From contig QCHZ01000002.1 in NCBI GenBank assembly GCA_003216955.1, forward strand, positions 124,001-188,000: a DNA stretch of 64,000 nt. The letters are read 5' to 3'. A program made the translations under genes and the position numbers. Positions 39,468 to 50,500 of the stretch are shown piece after piece (the first letter of the stretch is position 1; every line of letters begins with the position of its first letter). The notes beneath the pieces are model-generated. The model saw nothing but the letters and a program-made list of their open reading frames with translations. It was not told the origin of the DNA and did not search any database. Source of the stretch: Prochlorococcus sp. AG-402-I21. Lineage in GTDB: Bacteria; Cyanobacteriota; Cyanobacteriia; PCC-6307; Cyanobiaceae.

Positions 39468-41855
39468 TTAACCTCTTGCTCCGCCAGAGAAAGTAACCAG
39501 TTGACCATCCCTAGTGTTACCACTAGAACCAGTGATTAGAAAATCTGGTTCAGGAACTTCTTCGTTTCTCTTTAATTCAGATGCTTTCATTGCACTCATT
39601 GGTCCTGGACGTGAAGGATTTCTACGCTTAGCAGATGCACCTTCTGTTCCAGTAACATGTTCTCCTCTAGCCCAATCATCACCAGTTATATTCAATCCTG
39701 CAGATTGTCCTTCTCCTGTTATTTGTGAGGTTGGGCGTTGCTTAGCTTCTTCATTAACTATTTGATCAACTTTATTATTCTGAGTATTTGATGGTTTTCT
39801 ATCAAAGCGAAATTGTTCAGTACCAGTCACTTTATTTGCAGCCATGTCGAATGGGCCAGTAATTCTTGAGCTATCTTCGTAGCTCGTACCTGTGACACCT
39901 GCATTAATTTCATTTTGAATATGAGCTTGCCTTGCTGGAGATTTTACGCTGAAACTTGTCCATGCAGCTGCTTTTTCAGTATTTTCCTGGTGAGCATAAC
40001 CTTCGGGAGTATTTGATAAACCACAATTGTCTACCAATTGATCACCTCCAACATATGGTGTTCCAGTTAAAGGCTCACAGGCACCTTTATGTGCACCTGT
40101 CATTTTCCCACCTATACCTGGCTGCTGACCAGTCAATCTTGCTGCAGGAGTACCAAGTTGCCTTGGGGTTCTAGCCTCTATCTCAGATGACGCAGAATTA
40201 TCACACCATTGATTTGCTTGATCTAATCCTGCATAGGGTGTACCTGTAACTGCTTTACAAGTACCAGGTTCATCTCCAGTTACGAGAGGAGATCTACCTG
40301 TCATTGTTCCACTAACTTGTTGAGTCTTATTCGTAACACTCAGACCAACTTTTGCGGGATCAGGAGCAGGCTTAGTGCCACAAAAAGAATCAAATTGTCC
40401 AGAACCCACATACTCATCTCCCGTCACATTCTTACAACTACCAGCCTCATTGCCAGTAACATTTTCTCTTCTAGAGACATCAGTGCCAGTTACTCCGTTC
40501 CCACGAATTGTAGTTAATGAGCCAACCTTTTCTGCTGGTCTACCAGAAGGTAGTGGATCAGAACCTAAATACTGATCGCCAGTTAAACCTTTATTTGATC
40601 CTGCTTCATTTCCTGTAACTAAAGCTGACCTTCCTGTCATAGTTCCACTGACTTTTTGACCATCAATAGTTTGGCTATAGCCAATTTTTGAGGGTGAAGG
40701 GTTAACTCCTCCGCAATAATGATTGGATTGATTAGCTGATATATATTCAGTACCAGTAAGGTTTTTACAAGTACCAGGCTCATCACCAGTAACTTTTTCT
40801 GATCTACCAACCTCGTTACCCGTTACTAAATTTCCATGAGTTGTATTTGTAACACCTACCTTTGCTGGCTGACTTATAGGTGTGTTTGAACCATTACAGA
40901 AAGAATCAATAACTTCTGAACCAAGATACTGAGTACCTGTTATTGAACGGCAAGTACTTGCTTCATTACCAGTGGTTTTTATAGATCTATTTGCTTGAGT
41001 TCCAGTAACAAGCTGACCAGTTGCGGTCTCACTCATTCCTACTTTCCAATGAGCATCAGGAGCACTAGCATTTTGCTTTGCACCATTTTTATTAGGACCA
41101 CAAGGTCGAGTTACTGAAGTACGTTTTGATCCAGTGGCACCAGTTTTACTTTTAAGTTCTCTTACTCTTTGAGCTATTTCCTTAGTTGTTAGATCTGGAT
41201 TACCTTGCCTCGCAACAGATGCAGCTGTTGTTGGTTGTTTCCCAGCAGATTTACCGTGCTTTGATAATGCTTCTCTTCGAGCCAGCACAAAAGCTCTACT
41301 TGAATTAGTAATTGCTTTTCTTTTAACAGTTGAACGGTGATCAGTTGTTCTTATATTTAATTTCAAGCTAACTTCTGGCTTTGAAATTGTATTACTAGTC
41401 TCCTCTAAAGCTTTTTGCTCACATTCTGGACAACAATGTTCAGCCTTTTTTGCGTCATAAGAAGGAGCGTTTTGAACCTTTTTCCTCTCAACATCAACTC
41501 GAGTTATATCTTTACTGTTATCTGCAGATTTTCCTCTACGTGACAATGCTTCTCTTCTTGCAATAACAAGTTGTCGACTTGGTTGTGCAACAGAACTTCT
41601 ATATGATCTTGAACTACTTGTGCTCCCAGAAGTACTTAATTGAAAACTACTAGTACTTAACTGAGAAGAAGAATTATTTGAATTAGCCATAGATTTATTG
41701 GGTTTCACAAAACCAGAATTTGTCCTCGTAGCTCTTGCATCACCAGAAGAACGCACTCTATTAGCCGTAGAGCCTTTAACAGAAGCATTTTTACCTCCTT
41801 GACTTAGAGCCTGGCGGCGTTCAAGAACTAATTGTCGACTTGTTTGTTTTGCCAT
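39468..41855 (-). CDS. csoS2: Carboxysome scaffold protein CsoS2
   Basis: This 795-residue disordered scaffold links Rubisco to shell. Four N-repeats with basic helices lie at about 7-22, 94-110, 187-203 and a divergent one at 222-240 (pattern RQLVxARREALSxxGK); these bind Rubisco. Six middle repeats of about 50 residues span 269-611 with VTG motifs and paired Cys; the third (389-440) has lost both Cys. The C-terminal region (620-795) ends in the conserved FSGGARG shell-binding tail. An extra cluster Cys141, Cys142, Cys145 lies in the N-region. The gene begins about 100 bases after rbcS, across a hairpin. Confidence 0.96.
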   Translation of the reverse strand: MAKQTSRQLVLERRQALSQGGKNASVKGSTANRVRSSGDARATRTNSGFVKPNKSMANSNNSSSQLSTSSFQLSTSGSTSSSRSYRSSVAQPSRQLVIARREALSRRGKSADNSKDITRVDVERKKVQNAPSYDAKKAEHCCPECEQKALEETSNTISKPEVSLKLNIRTTDHRSTVKRKAITNSSRAFVLARREALSKHGKSAGKQPTTAASVARQGNPDLTTKEIAQRVRELKSKTGATGSKRTSVTRPCGPNKNGAKQNASAPDAHWKVGMSETATGQLVTGTQANRSIKTTGNEASTCRSITGTQYLGSEVIDSFCNGSNTPISQPAKVGVTNTTHGNLVTGNEVGRSEKVTGDEPGTCKNLTGTEYISANQSNHYCGGVNPSPSKIGYSQTIDGQKVSGTMTGRSALVTGNEAGSNKGLTGDQYLGSDPLPSGRPAEKVGSLTTIRGNGVTGTDVSRRENVTGNEAGSCKNVTGDEYVGSGQFDSFCGTKPAPDPAKVGLSVTNKTQQVSGTMTGRSPLVTGDEPGTCKAVTGTPYAGLDQANQWCDNSASSEIEARTPRQLGTPAARLTGQQPGIGGKMTGAHKGACEPLTGTPYVGGDQLVDNCGLSNTPEGYAHQENTEKAAAWTSFSVKSPARQAHIQNEINAGVTGTSYEDSSRITGPFDMAANKVTGTEQFRFDRKPSNTQNNKVDQIVNEEAKQRPTSQITGEGQSAGLNITGDDWARGEHVTGTEGASAKRRNPSRPGPMSAMKASELKRNEEVPEPDFLITGSSGNTRDGQLVTFSGGARG

Positions 41856-41907
41856 ATCAACCCAATGGAGAGGTTACAAAAAATAAATTAAAATTCTCTA
41901 AAGAATG

Positions 41908-41936
41908 ATTAGCCTCAAAAAATTTTTGAGGCTAAT
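41908..41936 (-). promoter_or_regulatory. Hairpin between rbcS and csoS2
   Basis: A perfect palindromic stem: ATTAGCCTCAAAAA is mirrored by TTTTTGAGGCTAAT. On the transcribed strand a short T-containing tract follows. It lies 19 bases after the rbcS stop and could be a partial terminator or 3'-end stabiliser giving more rbcLS than csoS2 message. Confidence 0.75.
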
Positions 41937-41954
41937 TTTATCAAAGCCTAATAT

Positions 41955-42296
41955 TTAGCGGCCTTGGAAAACTACAAAGCAAGTACCTTGACTTTGTGTA
42001 TATGCGTCATATCCAACGATACGAACATGATGGTCAGGATATGCTCTATGGCAAGCTTCTAACTCGCTAACAACCAAATTTAAATCTTTCTCACCAAAGA
42101 AAGGTAATTTCCAATAAGACCAATAGGTCTGCATTGAACCACTTGGTTGAACATGCTCAATAACTGGGCTCCAACCCTGAGCAATGATATAAGCGATTTG
42201 ATCGTAGATTTCGTCCTGGGTCATCGGCGGTAAGAAGCCGAATGTTTCCAGGGTGGCGACTGTTTGATAGTCACCTACTGTGCTCTGGAAAGGCAT
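41955..42296 (-). CDS. rbcS: Rubisco small subunit, form IA
   Basis: This 113-residue small subunit starts MPFQSTVGDYQTVATLETFGFLPPMTQDEI, typical of alpha-cyanobacterial/proteobacterial form IA, with the WSYWKLPFFGE strand and the ACHRAYPDHHVRIVGYD segment. It lacks the longer beta-A/beta-B loop of plant subunits. It lies 100 bases downstream of rbcL, with a hairpin in the gap. Confidence 0.97.
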   Translation of the reverse strand: MPFQSTVGDYQTVATLETFGFLPPMTQDEIYDQIAYIIAQGWSPVIEHVQPSGSMQTYWSYWKLPFFGEKDLNLVVSELEACHRAYPDHHVRIVGYDAYTQSQGTCFVVFQGR

Positions 42297-42324
42297 GGTG
42301 AACTTAAGTTAGTGAATGAGTGAA

Positions 42325-42344
42325 AGTCGATTTAAATATCGACT
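42325..42344 (-). promoter_or_regulatory. Hairpin between rbcL and rbcS
   Basis: AGTCGAT at 42325-42331 pairs with ATCGACT at 42338-42344 over a 6-base AT loop. It has no T tract, so it is more likely an mRNA processing or stability element than a terminator. Confidence 0.55.
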
Positions 42345-42396
42345 AATGAATTTAAGAAAGTTAGAGGCAACTTAAAATGTCACCTCTTTATCTTTT

Positions 42397-43809
42397 CTAC
42401 TGAACGTCGAGTTTATCGACTGTATCGAATTCGAACTTAATCTCCTTCCATGTCTCAAGAGCAATTGCCAATTCAGGGCTATGCTTTGCAGCTTCTAGAA
42501 GGATATCGCGACTTTCTTTTTCGATTTCTCTACCTGCATTACGCGCTTTCACACATGCTTCTAGAGCTACTCGGTTCGCAGCCGCACCAGCCGCTGATCC
42601 CCAAGGGTGTCCATGAGTACCACCTCCAAACTGGAGACATGAATCATCTCCAAAGATTGCAAGCAATGCTGGCATATGCCAAACATGAATACCACCAGAT
42701 GCCACAGCGAATACACCAGGCATAGAACCCCAATCTTGATCAAAGAAGTTACCGCGAGTACGGTCTTCAGGGACAAAGGATTCACGTAGGTTATCTATAT
42801 AACCAAGAGTTGTTTGACGGTCACCTTCTAGTTTTCCAACAACTGTTCCTGTATGAAGTTGATCTCCGCCAGATAGACGCAAACACTTAGCAAGAACTCT
42901 GAAGTGGATACCATGCTGAGGATGACGGTCGATAACCGCATGCATAGCACGGTGAATATGAAGAAGCATGCCATTCTCACGGCACCAATTAGCAAGACCT
43001 GTATTAGCAGTAAAGCCACCAGTGATGTAGTCATGCATAATGATTGGCATGTCAAGTTCTTTAGCGAACTCAGCACGCTTATACATCTCTTCAGGAGTAG
43101 TTGCTGTGCAATTCAGGTAGTGACCTTTAACTTCACCAGTTTCCTGTTGAGCTAGCTTTACAGCTTCAGCAACAAATTCAAAACGCTCTCTCCATCGCTG
43201 GAATGGCTGAGAATTGATATTCTCATCATCTTTAGTTAGATCAAGACCACCACGAAGGCATTCATAAACAACACGACCGTAGTTTTTACCTGAAAGACCA
43301 AGTTTTGGCTTAATAGTACAACCAAGTAATGGACGACCGTATTTATTAAGACGATCACGTTCAACTACGATTCCACTAGGTGGTCCGCCGCAGGTCTTGA
43401 TAAATGCCATTGGGAAGCGAATATCTTCAAGACGAAGATGTCGCAGGGCTTTAAAACCAAAGACGTTTCCAACAAGTGATGTCAAAACGTTAGTTATAGA
43501 TCCTTCTTCAAAAAGATCTAAGGGATAGGCAATAAATGCATAGAAGGCGTCCTTGTCTCCAGGGACATCTTCAATGCGGTAACAGCGGCCTTTGTAGAAT
43601 TCAAGATCTACAAGTAATTCTGACCAAACTGTTGACCATGTACCTGTAGATGATTCAGCCGCAACAGCTGCTGCAACCTCTTCCTTAGGTACACCTTCCT
43701 GACCTGTGCATTTAAAACATGCAAGTAGATCAGTATCTAGGGGGACGTAATCAGGAGTGAAGTAAGTATCTCTATACTCCTTAACTCCAGCATCATACTT
43801 TTTAGCCAT
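42397..43809 (-). CDS. rbcL: Rubisco large subunit, form IA
   Basis: This 470-residue catalytic subunit of ribulose-1,5-bisphosphate carboxylase is of form IA ([21 protein letters not shown] start). Active-site motifs are [17 protein letters not shown], the carbamylated Lys region [17 protein letters not shown], the loop-6 Lys region [11 protein letters not shown] and [12 protein letters not shown] good Shine-Dalgarno (AGGAGC, about 43816-43821) precedes the ATG. It is transcribed with csoS1 upstream (71-base gap with a hairpin) and works inside the carboxysome. Confidence 0.98.
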   Translation of the reverse strand: MAKKYDAGVKEYRDTYFTPDYVPLDTDLLACFKCTGQEGVPKEEVAAAVAAESSTGTWSTVWSELLVDLEFYKGRCYRIEDVPGDKDAFYAFIAYPLDLFEEGSITNVLTSLVGNVFGFKALRHLRLEDIRFPMAFIKTCGGPPSGIVVERDRLNKYGRPLLGCTIKPKLGLSGKNYGRVVYECLRGGLDLTKDDENINSQPFQRWRERFEFVAEAVKLAQQETGEVKGHYLNCTATTPEEMYKRAEFAKELDMPIIMHDYITGGFTANTGLANWCRENGMLLHIHRAMHAVIDRHPQHGIHFRVLAKCLRLSGGDQLHTGTVVGKLEGDRQTTLGYIDNLRESFVPEDRTRGNFFDQDWGSMPGVFAVASGGIHVWHMPALLAIFGDDSCLQFGGGTHGHPWGSAAGAAANRVALEACVKARNAGREIEKESRDILLEAAKHSPELAIALETWKEIKFEFDTVDKLDVQ

Positions 43810-43849
43810 TGATAGCTCCTGTTAATTAGTTAGAAGGTTGAAAATTGAA

Positions 43850-43871
43850 AAGTCCTCTCCTCTTAGGACTT
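43850..43871 (-). promoter_or_regulatory. Hairpin between csoS1 and rbcL
   Basis: AAGTCCT at 43850-43856 pairs with AGGACTT at 43865-43871 over an 8-base pyrimidine-rich loop, immediately 5' of the rbcL leader. It may set csoS1:rbcL message ratio by processing or partial termination. Confidence 0.55.
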
Positions 43872-43880
43872 AATCAAAAA

Positions 43881-44192
43881 TCAGTCCTTCTGACCTAAGA
43901 AGTTACCGTTGCCCAGAGCTGGCTCAACTTCACGATGAGGACGAGCAATAATGTGAGCTGCAACGAGTCCGTCACCTACACGCTCACAAGCGTCTGCGCC
44001 TGCACGAACTGCTGCGTTTACAGCACCAGTTTCTCCGCGAACCAAAACTGTTACGTAACCACCACCAACAAACTCACGACCAATCAAGCGCACTTCTGCT
44101 GCCTTGGTCATAGCGTCAGCAGCTTCAATAGCTGGTACTAATCCGCGTGTCTCGATCATGCCGAGAGCAATACCCATTGTTTCGCTAGCCAT
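43881..44192 (-). CDS. csoS1: Major carboxysome shell hexamer protein CsoS1
   Basis: This 103-residue single-BMC-domain protein forms the facets of the alpha-carboxysome. It has GIALGMIETRGLVPAIEAADAM at the start, the pore-region GREFVGGGYVTV and VRAGADACERVGDGLVAAHIIARPH. It is the first gene of the leftward cso operon; only one such copy precedes rbcL, unlike the tandem csoS1 genes of chemoautotrophs. The upstream 357-base gap holds the operon promoter. Confidence 0.97.
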   Translation of the reverse strand: MASETMGIALGMIETRGLVPAIEAADAMTKAAEVRLIGREFVGGGYVTVLVRGETGAVNAAVRAGADACERVGDGLVAAHIIARPHREVEPALGNGNFLGQKD

Positions 44193-44302
44193 GTCCTATT
44201 TCTGTAAAGGGATGGAATGTTCAGGAGGGAGAATGGCCCGCCAAAGAGCAATTAGTCAAGGGGATTTTCTAATAGCGCTGATTACAGTTTCTAGTCCCAC
44301 AT

Positions 44303-44317
44303 ATAAGCTGAGCTTAT
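44303..44317. promoter_or_regulatory. Palindrome upstream of csoS1 (candidate operator)
   Basis: ATAAGCT, one central base, then AGCTTAT: a perfect 7+7 dyad about 110 bases upstream of the csoS1 ATG. Its symmetry suits a dimeric regulator. Confidence 0.5.
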
Positions 44318-44343
44318 CACCCTTGCTACGACAGTTGAGTAAC

Positions 44344-44360
44344 ACTGTTGGATCAACAGT
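44344..44360. promoter_or_regulatory. Second dyad upstream of csoS1 (candidate operator)
   Basis: ACTGTTG, GAT, CAACAGT: a perfect 7+7 dyad with 3-base spacer. A nearby ACAGTTG at about 44330 repeats a half-site, so up to three half-sites are clustered, about 27 bases from the first palindrome. Confidence 0.5.
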
Positions 44361-44549
44361 CAGGACATACTCATATTGCATTGCGTAAACAAGTTCATAT
44401 AGTTATTTTTACCCACGAGACAGCTTCCTGGCTATGTCAGGGTTGGAATGTTCACCCAAAAACTGTCTCAAAATCATCTACAAAATTCAACTACTATTGT
44501 TTTTGACTTCTTCTTGTAAGACTATATAAGACTAGTTAAATGATTCGAT

Positions 44550-45140
44550 TTGAAAAAACCACTAATAACCATTGCTAGTGGTAATCCCAAGAAGGTTGCT
44601 GAGATAGAGGCAATGCTTGGGCCGCTACCAATTGAAGTTAAAAAACAACCTAATTCTCTAGATGTTGAAGAAACCGGAAAAACATATCTGGAAAATGCCA
44701 TATTGAAAGCAAAAGCAGCAGCGGCATTAACTAACAGTTGGACTATTGCAGATGATTCTGGACTTGAAATTGATTCTCTTGGTAATGCTCCCGGTATCTT
44801 TTCTGCACGACTTGCCGAAACAAATGAAAAAAAAATAGAAAAAATCCTAACTGCTCTCGGAGATAGTCCTTACAGAAGCGCAAAAGTTTGCAGCGTGATG
44901 GTTCTCTGCTCTAACAGTGGAGAGATAATCCAAAATACAATAGGAATTTGCTGGGGCGAAATTTTAAAAGAGCCTGCTTACCCCAATGGTGAATTTGAAT
45001 CATTATTTTTTGTTCGTGAAACTAATTGCACTTATGGGGAATTAAATAATGCACAATTATCAAAACATGGAAGTAGAGGTAAAGCCGCTAGAGAATTAGC
45101 ACCTTACCTTTTGAAAGCTATAGGAATTAAAAATAATTAA
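44550..45140 (+). CDS. rdgB: Non-canonical purine NTP pyrophosphatase (Ham1/RdgB)
   Basis: This 196-residue enzyme hydrolyses dITP/XTP to prevent mutagenic incorporation. It starts at TTG ([23 protein letters not shown]), with the phosphate-binding SGNPKK motif, [14 protein letters not shown], the [21 protein letters not shown] signature and a C-terminal [10 protein letters not shown]. It sits between csoS1 and csoS1D, an arrangement of marine picocyanobacteria. Its stop overlaps the convergent csoS1D end by 4 bases. Confidence 0.93.
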   Translation: MKKPLITIASGNPKKVAEIEAMLGPLPIEVKKQPNSLDVEETGKTYLENAILKAKAAAALTNSWTIADDSGLEIDSLGNAPGIFSARLAETNEKKIEKILTALGDSPYRSAKVCSVMVLCSNSGEIIQNTIGICWGEILKEPAYPNGEFESLFFVRETNCTYGELNNAQLSKHGSRGKAARELAPYLLKAIGIKNN

Positions 45141-45913
45141 CTTCTATTTATTTGATCAATAGATCTCATCGCCGCAGCCGCAGCCTCTTCAACATCTCCC
45201 TCTTTTCCAGCTAAAGTCAGTCTTCCAAAAGCACCAACTCCTTTCACATCAACGATTGTGATATTTGATGCCTTCTCTGCTTCGTTCGCAGCCATCAAAA
45301 CATATCCCGCTGGTTCAGTCTCAAGGATGAACATACTCATGCCAGATTGAATCATTGAGCCACGTCTATTTTGGCGATTGATCAAAACAGCATGGTCCGG
45401 AGTAATAGAGCGAATAACCTCAGTCCAAGTAACTTGCGGATCCGTTCTCCTATCAATTGTGCTACCTATAGCATCTAAAACGACATCGCCTGAATGCAAT
45501 ACTGTGCTTTGATCTCGGTGATAAAGAGCAAGAGATCCAAATGCCCTTTCAACGATCATTTGCCCTAATCGAACGTTGCTGGCTTTTAGTGCGATATCTG
45601 TAACCCTATGCACAGCCATTCCAGGAGAAACCTCCATCCAAAGACAAGCATCACCGGGTATGGGTAAAAATCCTGAACTTGCAGTACCCATATAGGCAGC
45701 AAGTTGAGGTTGCAAAGAATCTAGAAATACATATGTTCTTAATTCAATTTGTTTTACATGACTTGCTTGACGAGCAACTAACGATTTTTCAGAATCAGTT
45801 GTTATTACTCTCTTTGGATCATCGGCAAGATATTCATTTACCTCTGCACCAGTAACTCTCTGACTTCCTCCTGGTCGCCTCTCATTATTTTTAAATGTGG
45901 CGAATCTCGTCAT
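45137..45913 (-). CDS. csoS1D: Tandem-BMC shell protein CsoS1D
   Basis: This 258-residue protein has an unstructured N-terminus (1-50) and two BMC domains (about 55-150 and 155-255). Trimers of this protein stack and have a large gated central pore; the gating Glu-Arg pair is visible in IVERAFGSL near residue 120. It is thought to admit RuBP and 3-PGA. It is read on the cso strand but separated from csoS1 by rdgB, so it likely has its own promoter. Confidence 0.93.
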   Translation of the reverse strand: MTRFATFKNNERRPGGSQRVTGAEVNEYLADDPKRVITTDSEKSLVARQASHVKQIELRTYVFLDSLQPQLAAYMGTASSGFLPIPGDACLWMEVSPGMAVHRVTDIALKASNVRLGQMIVERAFGSLALYHRDQSTVLHSGDVVLDAIGSTIDRRTDPQVTWTEVIRSITPDHAVLINRQNRRGSMIQSGMSMFILETEPAGYVLMAANEAEKASNITIVDVKGVGAFGRLTLAGKEGDVEEAAAAAMRSIDQINRS

Positions 45914-46014
45914 GCGCGAGATACTACCTCAAAGATTGTCTTTTTAGCTAGCAATTGAGACTTGCATGCTGCTTGTAAGCCGATAAATTCAAAATATATT
46001 GATTTTACGAAAGA

Positions 46015-46380
46015 ATGTCTGCAACTCAGCCAAAGGATCCCAACAACAATAACTCAAATGCTGAAATCAATCCGGAGCAAGCGCTAGGTTTAGTCTCGTT
46101 AGGTCTTATGCAAAAATTGTCTGACAAAGGTATTGCCGACTTGAATTGGTTAAAAGAAGACGAAAAATGTGATACATATGAGCTGCGTCAAAGACTTGAA
46201 CTAACCTCTCTAGCTATAGAAACAGGAGCCCCACTAAGCACAACAGAAGTATCAAAACTTTTAGGCGTCAGACCAGGCTCTTCAAAAGTTGAGAGAGGTG
46301 GTCTCATTGCTAAGAAGTTATCAAGAAATGTTTGGAGATTAATCAAATCAAGCCAAGAAAGTTCTCATTGGCGTAATTAG
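46015..46380 (+). CDS. Conserved picocyanobacterial hypothetical protein
   Basis: This 121-residue soluble protein has an Asn-rich N-terminus (1-18), a helical middle (ALGLVSLGLMQKLSDKGIADLNWL) and a C-terminal part (LSTTEVSKLLGVRPGSSKVERGGLIAKKLSRNVWRL) that reads like a winged or simple helix-turn-helix. I do not recognise a named family. It is divergent from csoS1D (101 bases between starts) and convergent with chlB. A DNA-binding role is inference only. Confidence 0.65.
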   Translation: MSATQPKDPNNNNSNAEINPEQALGLVSLGLMQKLSDKGIADLNWLKEDEKCDTYELRQRLELTSLAIETGAPLSTTEVSKLLGVRPGSSKVERGGLIAKKLSRNVWRLIKSSQESSHWRN

Positions 46381-46391
46381 AAGGGCCAAAT

Positions 46392-47969
46392 TTAGGCTTT
46401 ATAATGAGCCTTAGCGTCATATAGAGTTTCTTCATTAATTTCTCTGCATCCTGCTTGGCGGGCATAATTCTCTGTATTTCTTCTTACTTTACCTCTTACA
46501 AAAAATGGGATTTTAGAAAGCTCCCTTTCACCTTCATGAGTCCATATAGGATCTGAACTTGTATTTGTTGAATCATTCGAAATTGTAGTTTTAACTCCTT
46601 GATTAATATTTTCAGTTCCTTTTCCACCTAAATGGCCTAAATGACTTTGATGACCGTCTACGAATTCAAAGTCATGCTTAAACATTCCAATTAAATGTTC
46701 CTCAAGTCCCATCATTAGAGGATGGACCCAGTCGTCAAAAATGACATTTGCTCCCTCCCATCCCATTTGAGGACTATATCTAGCAGGTACATCCTGAACA
46801 TGCATCGGTGTGCTAATTACTGCACATGGTATGCCAAGTCTTTTTGCACTGTGTCGCTCCATTTGTGTACCAAGAACCAATTCTGGAGACGTTTCTTTTA
46901 TCGCCTCTTCTACTTCCAAGTAGTCATTTGTTATCAATGCCTCTAAGCCAAGAGCCTTAGCGGCCGGACGAACTTTCCTAGCCATCTCACGGCTATAAGT
47001 TCCTAGACCAACAACTTTAAAACCAAGCTCCTCGTTAGCAATTCTTGCTGCAGCAAGAGCATGAGTTCCGTCGCCAAAAATAAAGACTCTTTTTCCTGTT
47101 AAGTAATTTGAATCCACTGAATTCGAATACCAAGTTAATTTCGAATTATTAGATTCGTTTACTGATTGTGGGATTTCCATCCCTAAAACTTCGTGTAATT
47201 CTCTAAGAAAATCCTGAGTAGCCCCAACGCCAAGAGGAACTGTTGTGGTAAAAGGCATATTTAAATTTCTTTCAAGCCAAATACAAGTTGATTCCGCTAT
47301 CTCTGGATAAAGGCAAACATTCACATCTGCATCTGGTATTCGAATTATATCTGCAGGTGAAGCTCCCAATGGCGCCACAACATTGACGTCTATACCGTGC
47401 TGACCAAGAAGTTTTTGTATTTCCAAAATATCATCACGACATCTAAAGCCAAGTAAAGTTGGACCAAGAAGATTTACTCTCGGTCTTCTTTTTTCTTCCT
47501 GCCAAGCTTGTTTTGATTCTTCCGATTTGTCTTTGAGTAAATTTCTTACTATTTGATAAAAAGTCTCTGAGCCACCCCAGTTTTCCTTTTTGCTATAGGC
47601 AGGTAACTCTAGGCTGACAATTGGGATATCAAAACCCATACCTTTAGCAAGTGAACCAGGCTGATCTTGAATTAATTCAGCGGTACAGCTTTCTCCAACC
47701 AAAAGAGCCTCTGGATTAAACCTATCGACAGCTTCTTTTATATGTCCTTTTACAAGTTCAGCTGTATCACCTCCTAAATCTCTAGCTTGAAAAGTTGTAT
47801 ATGTGACAGGTGGCCTACTACCACGACGTTCAATCATCGTGAAAAGAAGATCAGCGTAGGTATCTCCTTGAGGAGCATGTAAAACATAATGTAATTTTTT
47901 CATCGACGTGGCAATTCTCATCGCACCAATATGAGGAGGGCCTTCGTATGTCCAGAGAGTTAATTCCAT
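46392..47969 (-). CDS. chlB: Light-independent protochlorophyllide reductase subunit B
   Basis: This 525-residue catalytic subunit of DPOR forms with ChlN the nitrogenase-MoFe-like heterotetramer that reduces ring D of protochlorophyllide without light. It starts [20 protein letters not shown]. The conserved Asp (GDTYADLLF) that is the unusual fourth 4Fe-4S ligand is visible, with [17 protein letters not shown] and the C-terminal small domain (about 480-525). It lies 4 bases after chlN, clearly co-transcribed. Confidence 0.97.
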   Translation of the reverse strand: MELTLWTYEGPPHIGAMRIATSMKKLHYVLHAPQGDTYADLLFTMIERRGSRPPVTYTTFQARDLGGDTAELVKGHIKEAVDRFNPEALLVGESCTAELIQDQPGSLAKGMGFDIPIVSLELPAYSKKENWGGSETFYQIVRNLLKDKSEESKQAWQEEKRRPRVNLLGPTLLGFRCRDDILEIQKLLGQHGIDVNVVAPLGASPADIIRIPDADVNVCLYPEIAESTCIWLERNLNMPFTTTVPLGVGATQDFLRELHEVLGMEIPQSVNESNNSKLTWYSNSVDSNYLTGKRVFIFGDGTHALAAARIANEELGFKVVGLGTYSREMARKVRPAAKALGLEALITNDYLEVEEAIKETSPELVLGTQMERHSAKRLGIPCAVISTPMHVQDVPARYSPQMGWEGANVIFDDWVHPLMMGLEEHLIGMFKHDFEFVDGHQSHLGHLGGKGTENINQGVKTTISNDSTNTSSDPIWTHEGERELSKIPFFVRGKVRRNTENYARQAGCREINEETLYDAKAHYKA

Positions 47970-47973
47970 GAAA

Positions 47974-50481
<2,508 letters not shown>

Positions 50482-50500
50482 ATAACAACTAGTTGGAGGT

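Larger units (their letters stand above)
44193..44549. other. Divergent regulatory region between csoS1 and rdgB
   Basis: This 357-base gap lies between two outward-reading genes. It has no open frame of note. It carries two perfect dyads (44303-44317 and 44344-44360, listed separately) about 110-170 bases upstream of the csoS1 start, a sensible place for cso operon control. I could not assign a convincing -10/-35 pair. Confidence 0.65.

Noticed and set aside
40000-41000. Short repeated segments that could suggest a tandem DNA repeat or CRISPR-like array
   Set aside because: They are the codons of the CsoS2 middle repeats; spacing is about 150 bases and the reading frame is continuous.
39468-41855. 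Programmed frameshift in csoS2 as reported for chemoautotroph homologues
   Set aside because: I did not identify a convincing slippery heptamer with a downstream structure by eye, and cannot decide without a search.
42567-42785. Additional open frames inside rbcL and other highly expressed genes
   Set aside because: They overlap a well-supported gene in another frame and have no motif of their own.
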